A stretch of DNA of 64,000 nt from Metopolophium dirhodum (Eukaryota; Arthropoda; Insecta; Hemiptera; Aphididae). The stretch is taken from NCBI RefSeq assembly GCF_019925205.1, contig NC_083564.1, positions 32,712,447 through 32,776,446 of the forward strand, written 5' to 3'. Every line of letters begins with the position of its first letter. Positions within the stretch are counted from its first letter, which is position 1. The notes under the pieces were generated by a model, which was not told where the DNA came from, ran no database searches, and was given only the letters and a program-made list of their open reading frames with translations. This document shows, piece by piece, positions 1-11,769 of the stretch. Position numbers and translations under genes: made by a program.

Positions 1-1298
1 TATTATTATTATATTGATGTATCAATGTAATTAATTGTGCCTGGTATGGTCATTGTATCCATCAAATTTTTTCTCTGGGAAATGTGCTGATACATAATTT
101 CCTGTTTAGAGAGTCATGTGTTCAAAGAGGATGACTTTTTTTGTCGTTGTTGCTACCGATGATACTCCACTAAAGACCAGGTGTCGGGTTCAATGATAAA
201 ACGACACCATTACTCTGTTCTATATTTCACCTAAGCTCTTCGTCTTTGCGTATATCGAGGCAAAAAGTGTCGTTTGAGATTCTCCAGCTTACCCGTTCTT
301 TATAATGAGAAAAATATTCCCTCATTTTTTAATATTTTCGATTACCTAAGTATAATCATTTCATTCATAAATAAATACATTTTTTTTAGTAAAGAATATA
401 GTTAACAATTGCTTTAATCAACAAGTCTTGTTGTTTTCATTTTTTTTATTAAGGTAAACTAAACGTGAATTTGAATTTGAATACAATAATATTGACCTAT
501 AAAGTTGTATAAATTTTTGTTTTACTAACCAAATTTGTTTGGTGTTTGTATAAAAAATGTGTGCGTGTAAATTATACAAAGAACGTATAATATGTGTAAC
601 TCAGCATGTCATACAAAATTAACATTTGTAAGTAGTTATTATAGTGTATATTATAATATAAACCTCTGACCTGCCTTATTTATTATTAATCGTGTCATTT
701 TATTCAGTTAAATTATTTTTAGCTCTAAATTGTTTAATATTGAACACATTTTATATATTATATAGGTAGCCAAATAGGATTTTTATTTCTAATGTGGCAT
801 AGAATAAATTGACAGTCAATTAAAAAAATCCCACTTAAAAGGAAACGAAGGACGAAGGACTTTAATTCATATTTAGGGTGAATGTGTTAACTCAGGTAGA
901 CAAATAATCAACAGAGCCAAATAGAAGGTTAAAACATTTATCCTGCCCGTGCTTAGTATAACTTTATAGCTGTTTATACGTCTCATGTAGTCATGTAATA
1001 TTGCCATTAAAATATTAAGAATTTTTCGTCACGCTGTCACGTATAATATTATACACCACGTGTTGTACGACGCTATAATTTTAAATGTGTTTTTCTGTAT
1101 TGTATTCATTTTTTCGGGAATAATGTTTGAACGATATATAATATAGGCACGCGTAGCTTACTCAATCATCCATTATAGTATTTATAGCTTTTGAAAGATT
1201 TCCTATAATATTAGGTGAGCGGTTAATATTTTTTAAGATTATAATTTCTACATTTTCAACTGATATCATCGATATCACGATCTATGTAGATTTATAAT
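1..1298. other. AT-rich non-coding stretch
   Basis: No open frame with a recognisable domain, no RNA gene and no clear transposon end. Contains scattered ATAATATTAT words and T-runs typical of the whole window. Confidence 0.6.
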
Positions 1299-1811
1299 AG
1301 GGTGGCCACAACGAGGCTCGCGAGCTGCAGCGGCTCTTAAATCAGTTTCGTGTGGCTCTTGAACCAAGCTTAGACTAAAATTAATAAATATAATTCCGTT
1401 AGAATCGTTAGAATCGTTAGATAGTGTTTTTATCGCGGTCGGTTTCGTTATCATTACAGTTGTTATTGTAAGTTGTAACGGCTGCGGTGTCGGTGCTTTT
1501 TAGTATGTGTAGCCCAAATTGTGGAGCCCATGTTCCAGAAGAAAAATACCCACTAAAAAAAGAGTGTGCTAGGAGACTTATTTCAATCTTTGAGACTACT
1601 TATGTGTGTGAATCATGTACTCAACGCTGAAATAGTTAAATTCATTAAATCTAAATATATTAGTGTATATTATGTGTAGTGTAAAAAATAAATGTTCCTT
1701 CATTTGATATGAAATTAAAAATGTGTCTTAGTTTTATAAACATCTTTTTACAATGTGGCTCGCCTCGAATTAAATATGCGACTCACAAAATTAAGGTTAG
1801 TGGCCACCCCT
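1299..1811 (+). mobile_element. Internally deleted hAT element (ZBED/GTF2IRD2-type ends)
   Basis: Seen: left end AGGGTGGCCAC (1299-1309) and right end GTGGCCACCCCT (1800-1811) are inverted copies differing by one G. Just inside are GGCTCGCGAGC...CGGCTCTT on the left and TGTGGCTCGCCTCG...GCGACTCAC on the right. Known, from memory of these families: hAT transposons with ZBED-like transposases have CAGGGGTGGCCA ends followed by GGCTCGCGAGC-type subterminal sequence. A short frame at about 1570-1614 reads ISIFETTYVCES, like the C-terminal hAT dimerisation motif (FGSTYxCE). The 8-bp flanks (TTTATAAT and AATATATA) do not match, so the insertion is old or the edges are eroded. At 513 bp most of the transposase is gone. 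Confidence 0.7.
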
Positions 1812-4800
1812 AATATATATAATATATGTAATGTATAGCACCATACATTAAGTTGAAATATTTCTGAATCGACGATTGGTGTGGCGAAGATATCATAATG
1901 TATAATGTCGATAAAATATTAAAATTTGAACCACGAAGGGTTGTTACGCCAAACTCGGACGACAATTTGATAGACAATAATTGTGTTACTCTGTATACAA
2001 TCAAAGACTCATCACAGTACCATACTATTAAAATACTGGTAACATATATCATGTTATAATGCAGTATTAGTACAATTATCAGTTGTTCGGTAAGTTATTG
2101 ATATAATTATATACCTGTCGTGCGTACATCCGTTGGATGTCCGTGACAATCGAAACGAACGCCAAAACCGTTTCGTTACGCCACTCCGTCTTCCGTCGCA
2201 ATTATCGCGATTCGAGTAAGTACTCACCAACTATATGTAGGTACGTAGTGTACACATGCCACTTATCTGCGTCCAACGACTATTATTGTTATTACGATTA
2301 TTGTTTGTTGTCTTATGCACTAGCCACTAAAAAACACCGACACCTACCTTAAACGTCATCTGCACCGTATAAATGGGACACCAGCTACATAACTTGTATA
2401 GTGTCACGTTCTCATGAATTTCACGATGCGTATACATAATATTCTATATTACGGTGAAGAATCTACGGAAAAAAAAACCGTAGGTACCAGTGATAGGTAG
2501 GTATACTGGGAACAGTAGTCCGTCGAAAATTCGATTGTTCTACTGCACGTTTTTAATTCTCGAATTGCGTAAAGTAAAAAGCGTCGATGATTGTATATTT
2601 TAGAAATTTTTCAGATGCAGGTTACAATAAGACGTTATGTTATATTATGACTGGTATAAGTGCCTACTGTAGGCATTCGTCATGACTCATGATACTCGTA
2701 TGTATATTTTATATAATTACCTAAATAATAACTTTAATATAATATAATAATTAAATAATAAATTGGTCTATCCGCTGCAGCAGGTCATCTGACGCATTTC
2801 CATAACGATGACCTGCAGGTGGTTTACACGCATATCATCATTATCCGATCGTGGTTGAATATTTTATGAAAATATTCATGGTATCGCCTGCTGTAACGTT
2901 GGCCTAAATAAACGTGGAAATATTGTGTTATAATGAGATTTTTGCAGACACAGATTTTAAATTATTTTTGCTATATCAAATTAAAACCGGTAAAAATCCC
3001 GACATTTTTGTTATGTATACATGTACGCGCAGATTGATTGTCGGATAGCTGGTAATTCGGTCTGATAATAACAATAAGTCACCCAGACAGCTATTTTATA
3101 GTTGCAGTGCGATTAGTCGCGGTCAGTGCTCCTTTTACATTATAACAACTAATGTACCTATATATTGTTGTTGTTTGATACAATAGGTTTATTTTCATCA
3201 AATTTATAATATAAATTCGATTTAACTAATAACAATAACGGAGATAATATTATGTAGATGATAAGAAATTATATTTCCCAGTAAACGCACGTGTTTTTAC
3301 GAGTGATAAATTCCGTTATAAATTGTATACGATATTATGCCATTATCAACGAATTATTATTTTCTGAATACATATTATAAGTTGACACAATCATGCGTAC
3401 GACATGTTTGATTATCTAATTATATATGTATATACCATAATATTATGTACGGTATATAATATTATACATATGTACATATATATTACGTATTTCTGTATAT
3501 ATGTTTATATATATATTTTTTTTAAAAAGTTTTTTTAATATTATTACTCTTTCAAATGTGCTATCGCGGATAAGTATATTCGTATGAAAAGTTTGAAGCG
3601 TTGAATGTGCGTCTTGTCGATGTGTGAAGGGCTCTTGTTCGGCTTTACACTTTTCCTCCATGTGTACAAGTCAAGTACCCGTGAAGTATGTGCAAATATT
3701 GTATCGGGTATATATAGGGCAAAATCGAAATGATTTACGGACACTATTGTTCGACTGCATCAAAGCTTTTATTATAAATGTTCAACGTTTTTGGCCATGG
3801 ATGCTCGTTGAACATAATTTAACACCGATCAAATTTTACGTGAAATGGCATGCAACAAATAACATAAAATAGTATTGAAGAATTACACGATGTATTTTTT
3901 TTTTTTTATAATATTTTAATACATATTTTGGTGGCGATGTTATTTAAACTAATACCTACAAATACTAGAAAAGTATTAATTATAAGTAAACTTGGCATGA
4001 AATTTGTGTATCTAATATTTTTATATTAGTTTTCATTAACATTCTGTAAAGATACTACAAAAATGAGACTGAGAAACAATACAGATAAAGTAGCAGGATG
4101 TTTATTTCATAAAATTAAATGCGATTAAGTAAAAAAAATTAAGGTCTATAGTGTCTATATTATGATGGTTTAATAGTAAGAAAAATGACATTGTATTATG
4201 TCATAGAATAATGAATATAAAATTATGAACGTTTTTACCAGTGTACAAAATCATATAGAAAACAAATTCTCTTTTGAATTATAATACTATAATTGTATGT
4301 ATAGATGTATAGCGTAATATGTTAAAAAATAACGAGTCGTATAAATACCATATAAATCAGTAAGATAAATTGTATTATACTATTGTACATAATTATAATA
4401 TTTTGTAACAAATACCTATATTCATATTTATAATTGAATAGGATAACACAAATCACAATAAAGTTAGGATGACCAAAACGCATAACATTATTCACTACCT
4501 TTCTAGTTTAATATCAGTGCGATTTATGATTCACCTTTACACTTTCCTAACTTATAAGTTAAGTGTGTAAATTATGATATTATACGATTAGGTAGGTAAT
4601 AAAATAGAAACTGCATCATAATTCAAATAATAATAATTATAAAGTTTAAAGTTTAAATATATGAGTCTTAGCTGTGAGCTTAAATTAATGAATGCATTAA
4701 CATATTAATATAAAATATAGTGAATAGTAAATTGTATACAAACTGTAATGATTTAATTTTGGTTGCACCAAAACTGAATGATTCAATCTGTAATATAATT

Positions 4801-7057
4801 ATAAAATACAAAATCACTTGAAATTCTACAGCATTATTTTTATTATTATCATTATTACTTTTTATAATTTAATGATCCATTAATGGGCAAGGTGTATGAT
4901 ATTTAAATGGACTAAAAAGAAGTAATAATATTTAATTTGTGTACTCTGAGTATTTTTTTTAATGCCTTACTAAAAAAACAATGTTTTAAATTTAATTTAA
5001 AACATTAAAATGAATAATGCTTATTAAAAATAATGACGTCAGCCCTAGGTATTTTATATGTTAATAATATTTGAAATTGATAATAAACTATGGTTATTAT
5101 GAGTTTATATTTTAAATTTAAATTTTAGGTTCTAAGAAAAGTTGGTTTTATGTAGTATTTTTTTTTATCAGAACATTTTTAATTGTAGTAAATGTGTTTC
5201 AACTTTCAAAAGCTTAATGGGGCATATATCCGATTGGGGATCGGTTGGTAATCGTATAAAAAAATTGCACGATTTTGAAAAATTTGAATAAGCAGATCTT
5301 TGAAATTATGTTTAAAATCCGAAGAAGTAATTTTAACAAGGAATACAATATCTTACTATTTTATCTAAAACAACCATCCTTGTTATTTACTTGTATGTCG
5401 ATAGATCAGTGTAACGTGCAGAACATTTAAAAATATTTTGTACCGTAGAACAAAGGAGTTTATAAAAATTGATATTGCAAATTGCAATATTTGAATTTTT
5501 GGTGGTAGGTACCAATATACTGAAAAAACACAGACTGTGTTGAAAAAGGTAATTTTCAAAATTGTTCAATGGTTAACAAAAAATCACAATAAAATATATC
5601 AAACGATGTACAAATAAAATAAAAGCACTACATTTTTAATAATATTTTGATCATATTTTGGTTCCGCGAAGTATCGATTTTCGAATTTGATAATTATATT
5701 CATTCAAATAAAAAATAAAAATATATCTCTATTTGGGCGCTGGTGTGAGTTTAGTGTCAAATACACCCAGGGTTATATTATAATTTCTTATAATTGTATT
5801 GCAATAATTAATATTGAAGAATAATAATTTGATCGCCGTATGCTACTTGTTATGAAATAAATATCTGGAAATAATTATAAATCAATATTATTTTATTTCT
5901 AGGTTTGAGACAAGGGTACATTTGTACATATAAGACAGATTGGCAATTATATAAAATACAAAATTTAATTATAGACGATAAAAAGTATAAATGATATTCG
6001 ATTTTTTACTAAAAGTTTTAATTTGTTTTTGAGTACCTTACTTATAATAATAAATTGTACAATAATTAACGTAATTAAAGAGTAAAATAAAAAGTATTAA
6101 TCTTTTGATGATTTTATTCAACTTATTGGTATAACTACGAAGTGATTATATCTAAATAAATTATTCCTACTTCGCTGACCGATTCATCAAGTATTTGTCA
6201 ACCGTGGATTGAAACTAAAAACTATTGATTACTTCAATATTAAACATTTAAGTATGAATTTTCAAATATTCTTTACAGATTTTATTTACGTTTTTCCCAA
6301 TATTTAAATTTGAATTACACCGCTATATGCCGTGGTAGAAAAAATTATTTATTTATTTTTGTAATAATGAACACCAAGTAAAATTGGATCGACGATCGAC
6401 GTATTATATGATAGGTACCTGTTAGATTTAATAACTTCACAAAAAATAATAACTTATATTTACATTTGAATCACGTTATAAAGTATACATTTTACGTATT
6501 TAAAATGCAGGTTAGCCGTCAATTATCCATATTTAATAATAACTGTTATAAATCAATTAAAACTCGACAATATTAAGTAATGTTTTTTTTTTTGTAATAA
6601 AACAAAATAACATAGCATTATAATGGGTTTTGAAATTTAACACCAATTTCATGGAATTTTTTAGTTATGATATGTTACCATTGATTAATTCTACTTACAA
6701 TTTTTATTCTAATGTGAAAAATACATGCAAAATTCTATGTTTAGCATAATAAATGTTATGGTTGTTGAATACCATGAAGTTAACCGTTGGGAAATATCTA
6801 TTATGTCGTACAAAACTATGGAGTTTCCCCCCAGGGTGTTTCTGAAATAGATGTGACTCAATGAAGATTTTTTTGAAATTTTTTTTCTATCTTCAAAATC
6901 TGGGTTTATACAAATTATTTTTAGACCATTATCGTAAAAATAAATGGCCAAGTTAGATTTTTTGCAAAATTCTCATATGAATCGAGGTGTCACATCATTT
7001 TCACGCTAAGACAAGCCTTGTCGCCCGTTTTCCACAAAAAGTAATAAAATATACATG
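1812..7057. other. Long AT-rich stretch without a supported gene
   Basis: Only short chance frames occur. Around 2137-2214 a GC-richer frame starting with ATG (MSVTIETNAKT...) runs into a perfect GTAAGT donor and could be a small first exon; this is weak. The frame at 3624-3872 matches no family I know. The rest is A/T homopolymers and AT microsatellite-like sequence. Confidence 0.5.
2137..2214 (+). other. Weak candidate first coding exon
   Basis: ATG at 2137 opens 26 codons with mixed, non-AT-driven codon use (MSVTIETNAKTVSLRHSVF...), and the block ends at GTAAGT (2215-2220). No upstream core promoter element and no downstream partner exon were found. It may equally be chance in a GC-richer patch. 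Confidence 0.18.
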
Positions 7058-7058
7058 G

Positions 7059-7801
7059 CGGACAGTTTGTACTATTATCACATAAATCATAATATATATA
7101 TTTAAAATTTAAACGTATGGCAAATTATTTCGAGCAATTGTAAATTAGTTATTATTTTACTTTCATGCTGTACACAGGCATCACGAATTTTCTTTTGTGT
7201 ATTTTGGTTTTTATTTCTTGTGTTTTTGTTCAAATGACTAGAGCATTCGTCTAATTGCAAAGACCGAAAAACAGTCCAGAAACTTGGATTAACCGATCCA
7301 ACCAATTTATTGAACGAACTGTTCCATCCTTCACTAAAATTATTCGTCCTGTGTGAGTTCTTAATTGTTTGGTGTCTGACATTCCAAATTTCAAGAGGAA
7401 ATCTTCATTAAGGTTTGTTGTAACTTTCCCCGTACACGTCACTTTATTACACTTCCAACGAATTTTAGATTGATAAAATAGTATAATAGTATATTCATAC
7501 CCATTTTTAAAAATTTTTGGATTGAGTTTGCTAGTTTGATTTTTGTTCATTTTATATAACGAATAAGTTAATATTTTAATACTTTTAATGCTGTGGCCTG
7601 TGACACCAAACACATACTAATCGCGATCATGATTCGCAATCTAAAGTTTTGAGCAATTAAATTTTATCTCATCTCTTAAGGTATATTTCCCGGTTTATTT
7701 ATACCGTACAAAACGTCCGCGATCGATTTTTACCAAATTATTTTCACCGTACAAAGTGTCCGCGATATGCAACTCAAACAATAGATAGAACAAACTGTCC
7801 G
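7059..7801. mobile_element. Candidate inverted-repeat element around a FLYWCH-like fragment
   Basis: Left CGGACAGTTTGTACTAT (from 7059) and right ATAGAACAAACTGTCCG (7785-7801) are inverted copies with one mismatch. Two more inner copies of the motif (GTACAAAACGTCCGC and GTACAAAGTGTCCGCG) lie at about 7706-7765. A minus-strand frame with FLYWCH-like spacing lies between. Known: FLYWCH fingers often accompany Mutator-like (MULE) transposases. No clear 9-bp target duplication was found, so the outer ends are uncertain. Confidence 0.4.
7251..7550 (-). pseudogene. FLYWCH-type zinc-finger-like fragment
   Basis: Reading from the first ATG (7548-7550), the frame gives 99 residues. Near the start it shows NGYEYT, then IRWKCNKVTCTGKVTT. 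The Gly-Tyr-x-Tyr, Trp-x-Cys, Cys-x-Gly-Lys-x-x-Thr order is that of a FLYWCH finger (DNA-binding, frequent in MULE transposase genes). The expected final His-x-His is not clear: only one histidine (RTHTG) follows, so the zinc site looks incomplete. The frame lacks the catalytic domain of any transposase. Most likely a transposon relic. Confidence 0.35.
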
Positions 7802-7978
7802 TTTACCGTTTCCCACACTCAAATCGCCGACAAAAAAAAACAATGGTGTGACACATCGGTTTGTATGAGAACACTACAAGATAAACACAGTGGTGATATT
7901 TATTTGTTTTCATTTAACATATACAATTAATTAACGTATTATTTTACATTGTCAACCAATAAAAATGATAAAATGATA

Positions 7979-8570
7979 ACAAAATTAGGGTTAACAAAGT
8001 TTTAAATTATGAAATTTACTGGCATACATTTAAGTTGTATTACATTGTAAAATAATCATAATTAAATACACTTTATTTTGAAAACCTATTTTTATCTACA
8101 GTTGTTCAAAGTGAGTATGTGACTCCCGTTAACTTCGATGCACTTTTCCATCCGACGGTGTAATGAATTCCAAGTTTTTTCCAACAAATTTGGTGTTTGA
8201 CGAATGATATCAGCTATATTATTTTTATCATAAAAAGTTGATCTCTATTATTTACCTAATTCTTTGGCATAAACACGTTCTTTCTGAATACTCAATGTTA
8301 TTGTACTCCATTGTTCAAAATTTAAATTAAAAACTTAAATCTTAAAAACAAATTTAAAATGTGGTTCAGTATCAAGTATTGAACTCAGCTATAATCAAAT
8401 CAACTAATGTTCTTTTTGTAAAAATTACGGTCAATTAGTTATTTTATAATAGACATTACGGATAAAAGTTACCATATTTTATTACCTGTGCATCTAAATC
8501 ACAGAAATCAATGTATGTCAGCATGTCAGTAAATTCGATCATTTAAAACTTTGTTAACCCTAATTTTGTT
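7979..8570 (-). mobile_element. Internally deleted Tc1/mariner-like (IS630-type) element
   Basis: Inverted ends of about 45 bp: ACAAAATTAGGGTTAACAAA at 7979 and its near-perfect inverse at 8550-8569, continuing inward through TTTTAAAT and AATTTACTG. On the minus strand an ATG at 8309-8311 opens a short frame beginning MEYNNIEYSER, like the N-terminus of DUF4817/IS630-type insect transposases. Further on, 43 codons (8220 to the stop at 8092) match their C-terminus in style: LHRRMEKCIEVNGSHIL, compare the R-R-x-x-x-C-I-x-x-N-G-x-H ending. The DDE core between them is missing. A TA precedes the left end; the right flank is not a clean TA. Confidence 0.65.
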
Positions 8571-9501
8571 TTAATTGTTGTAGGTATACTTTACTGTTAT
8601 TATACTTATTTTATTTGATTAACCTATGATGATCCATTACTTGTATGTGTATGACAATTACATAATGACATTATATTATATGGCATTTACATTACGATAC
8701 GTTTAAAAAGTTCAGTAGGTTTGCTCTGTGTGGAATGTTATTATTTACATGAATATTACAAATTGTGACAGTCTAGTGACACATTTTATTCTACATGGGC
8801 GCACATTGTTACAAACTGTTGTTTCAATAAAAATAATGCTATATTTTTTGATCCCTTCAGTAGTCTTGTTTTATAATTTAATACTAGAAATAAATCATGA
8901 AATATAAAATATGGTTTCTTGTAGAAACCATCGAAAATAATGATCATAGATGTATGAAATACCTAAATACCTACAAAAAGTTATTGCTCTTAAATTGAGT
9001 TTACAGGATATTTATTTGAATTACGATAAATAACAAAGGCTAACCATATATTATAGTAACCATAGATTTTACTTTTCAGATTACAATGGGAGGATCTGGA
9101 CTCCGATGATTTAAGTTGAATCTTTCATGTGGAACAGTTAACGTTAAATTATTGACTAAATTTCATTAAAACTTATTGATTTTACATGCGATATAAAGTA
9201 TTATATGTTATTATTATGGTTCATATACGTCATTATTTGAATCTAACTTGTATTTTATTTATTTATTTTCAATAGTTTAGAACAATTATTATTATTTCTT
9301 GGCAGATGCAATCAGTCTTATAAGTTAAATTATTTTGTAACTACAAAAATACATTTGTACCAAACTAAATGGATACAGTTGCATAAATAATAAAGAATGA
9401 ATACTTATTACTTATAATACCAACATATAACATATGGGTATCTACAATTCAATTATAATTGTGAATCTCAAGTGATGATGAACTTTAAAAAATTAATTAC
9501 C

Positions 9502-9684
9502 CATAGGCGCAAATTGACTAAATTTTTTGGGGGAACTCAAGCCCCCCTCCCCATAGGCCATATTGCTTAGTACCACAGAATATAAAAATTAGTACTAATT
9601 ACTAGATTTTGAACTGGGGGGACTTGACCAACATTTGGGGGGACTAAGTCCCCCCAAGCCCCCCCCCCCCTATTTGCACCAATG
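9502..9684. mobile_element. 183-bp MITE, CATAGGCG family, copy 1
   Basis: Ends CATAGGCGCAAAT (9502-9514) and ATTTGCACCAATG (9672-9684) are inverted repeats with two mismatches. The 8 bp on each side, TAATTACC (9494-9501) and CAATTACC (9685-9692), match at seven of eight positions, a target duplication of the length made by hAT and P transposases. The interior has G- and C-runs, including the palindrome GGGGGGACT/AGTCCCCCC (9637-9655) and a 12-C run. A second copy type is at 43414-43861. No coding capacity. Confidence 0.7.
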
Positions 9685-9894
9685 CAATTACCGGCTTACT
9701 TTGATATAGCTTTAATAAGCTTTTAAATATAGTTATTGATGCTACTTTCTGCTAAATTTCATAAAATGTATCAGTAAAGGATATAGTCAAGAAAACATTT
9801 CGTGACTCTTCTTATGTCGAATGTTTTACCTATAACCTATCTGATTATTTTCTGTACATCATGTACAATATGTTCCAATAATAATTTGATATAA

Positions 9895-10010
9895 CTCTCT
9901 CTCCAGGCAACATGACTGTCAGAAGAGAAGTGCCACCTGTGACTGGGTTTCGAACCGGCGACGGTGCGCGTCGCAACCGACGCCATAGTCCGCTCGGCCA
10001 CTCCGTCCCC
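9895..10010 (-). mobile_element. tRNA-derived SINE (head region)
   Basis: On the minus strand: GGGGACGGAG, then a perfect A box TGGCCGAGCGG (9990-10000), then a perfect B box GGTTCGAAACC (9946-9956). The spacing is that of a Ser/Leu-type tRNA. The 3' part cannot pair with the 5' acceptor strand (AGTCACAGGTGGC follows instead of CCGTCCCC), so it is not a working tRNA but a SINE head with an unrelated body running toward 9895. The body end is not clear. Confidence 0.65.
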
Positions 10011-10404
10011 TATATAACTTTAATTTGTACAGTTATTATAAGCTAATTAAAAATAATTGATGGTTTCGAAACAGCAATTATTTATAAAATGTTTTATTAT
10101 TGGTTACAGACCGTCGTATACGCGTATCACTTGTAATATGTGACATACACTAAAGCCTACTATCTTCTAACCACCGTACTCTCTAAGTTAATGACCATCT
10201 CTATTATTTTGCCAGTATACTGTCGAGTTGTTGTGAAGTTTTTCGGTAACAACTGCACGTCCTATATAATATTTAAGACCTCATTGCCCAATATGATATT
10301 AATTTTTTTTTAAAATTAAGACTTTGACAACTGAGATCAACAGTCTACTTTTTTTGGGGGGAGGGTGCGGTTGGTTTGGACATGCGTGTGTATGACAAAG
10401 ATTG

Positions 10405-10478
10405 AAAACCCGGGTGGTGGTCACCCATCCGGGAACTAGTTACACCGGTTGGTGCTAACACCAAGCCACGATATTAAT
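10405..10478 (-). mobile_element. 5S rRNA-like SINE fragment
   Basis: The minus strand carries CGGATGGGTGACCACC (around 10417-10431) between GGTGTAACTAGTTCC and CCCGGGTTT. Known: eukaryotic 5S rRNA has TTAGTACTTGGATGGGTGACC in its 3' half (internal control region box C). The 12-base core GGATGGGTGACC is identical. The 5S 5' half is not recognisable and the flanks diverge, so it is a 5S-derived (SINE3-like) fragment rather than a 5S gene. It lies 400 bp from a tRNA-type SINE. Confidence 0.45.
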
Positions 10479-10729
10479 TATTATTAATTAAATCGGCGCT
10501 ATTCAGTCATAATATATAAAACTTGATTGGTAGAAAATTGAAAGGTTACTGTTTTTAATATCTTCGATTTATATATTATGTCATATGTACGTGTTATACT
10601 TGTACAGTGTAAATGTGTACATAGGCATATTATTGTACGACACAATCGATGTAAGTAACCATCATAATAGTTATATAAACCGTTATATCATAATGACTTC
10701 AATAATAGATGATCGTATTCTGTATAGGT

Positions 10730-11037
10730 AGGTCGGTATAACGTAAACTGCAGCTTTCGGACACTCCGGCGGCGTCGGTATAAACGAACAAAATTAAAAG
10801 CGTATCAAATCGATTGGTAATTAATTAAGTTTTTTGACGTATTGCGTACACTTATACATAAACATTATAACACATTAATACACATTATAATATATAATAT
10901 AAACGACGGGACGTAAACGTGACAAATCTTCAGTCGTAGAATCGTCGAATCGCAGGCGGCGATCGTTGGTTTTTAATCAATTAAATAAACCGCGTGTTGC
11001 AGAGTGTATTTTGTCTGCCGGTACTTAGCGGTATTAA

Positions 11038-11080
<43 letters not shown>

Positions 11081-11290
11081 ACGTTAACAGATTCCATTTC
11101 GACGGTTATCCGTGCCCATAAGTCATAGTCTATACAATCGTAATCGTATAATGTATAAAACACAATACCAAAGTGTCAAAACGTGTGTCTAAGTGTCTGC
11201 GACCGTAATAAACCACGCGTGCTGCAGCGGTATAACGCGGTAACCTACTATGAAATACAGATCGATACCATCTTGTTCCGTCATATCACC
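10730..11290. other. GC-richer island with (GCC)n; possible promoter region
   Basis: This block has many CpGs and a 14-unit trinucleotide run at 11038-11080 in an otherwise AT-rich setting. It resembles an unmethylated promoter or untranslated exon, but no start codon with donor and no core promoter could be defined on either strand. Confidence 0.3.
11038..11080. repeat. (GCC)n microsatellite, about 14 units
   Basis: Uninterrupted GCC repeat of 43 nt. In the minus-strand frame it reads as poly-glycine, but the flanks show no gene. Confidence 0.95.
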
Positions 11291-11769
11291 GCGTTCCGAC
11301 TATAGAGCCGCGTAGTGATGTACATTTTCATGAACATTTTTTTTTTGAAAGTTCTCAAAAATTTGTAAATTTTGAAAATTTTATAATTTATTACATTAAT
11401 TTCTTATAAAATAAATCTTTTGATATTATATTATAGTTATAGTATATTTAACCTTCATAATTATATAATTATATAACTATGTACTTTTATTACCATTTAC
11501 CCATTTTAATATTATTTTGATATTATTCTATTGAACATATTAATATAGTAAATACAAAATACAAATCATTAAATATAATATATATAAATATCTACCTATA
11601 TCAATATAACAATATATAATATATTTATCCCGGTAATAAATGTGTATTTTTATCTTTTATTGAAAATTTGTATTTTTACTTTAGTATACCTCAAAAATTA
11701 ATGAAGTTAAGAAAAATACATTAAAACTAAAATTTTCAAAGAATGTTGAAAATGTTCAGAAAATTTAAA

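Noticed and set aside
3624..3872. 82-codon plus frame ending YVKWHATNNIK
   Set aside because: No family recognised, overlaps equally good minus frames, AT-driven composition.
9940..10010. Functional tRNA-Ser/Leu gene on the minus strand
   Set aside because: A and B boxes are perfect, but the 3' sequence cannot form the acceptor stem; a SINE explains it.
10981..11163. Poly-glycine protein on the minus strand
   Set aside because: It is the reading of a GCC microsatellite with no coding character outside it.
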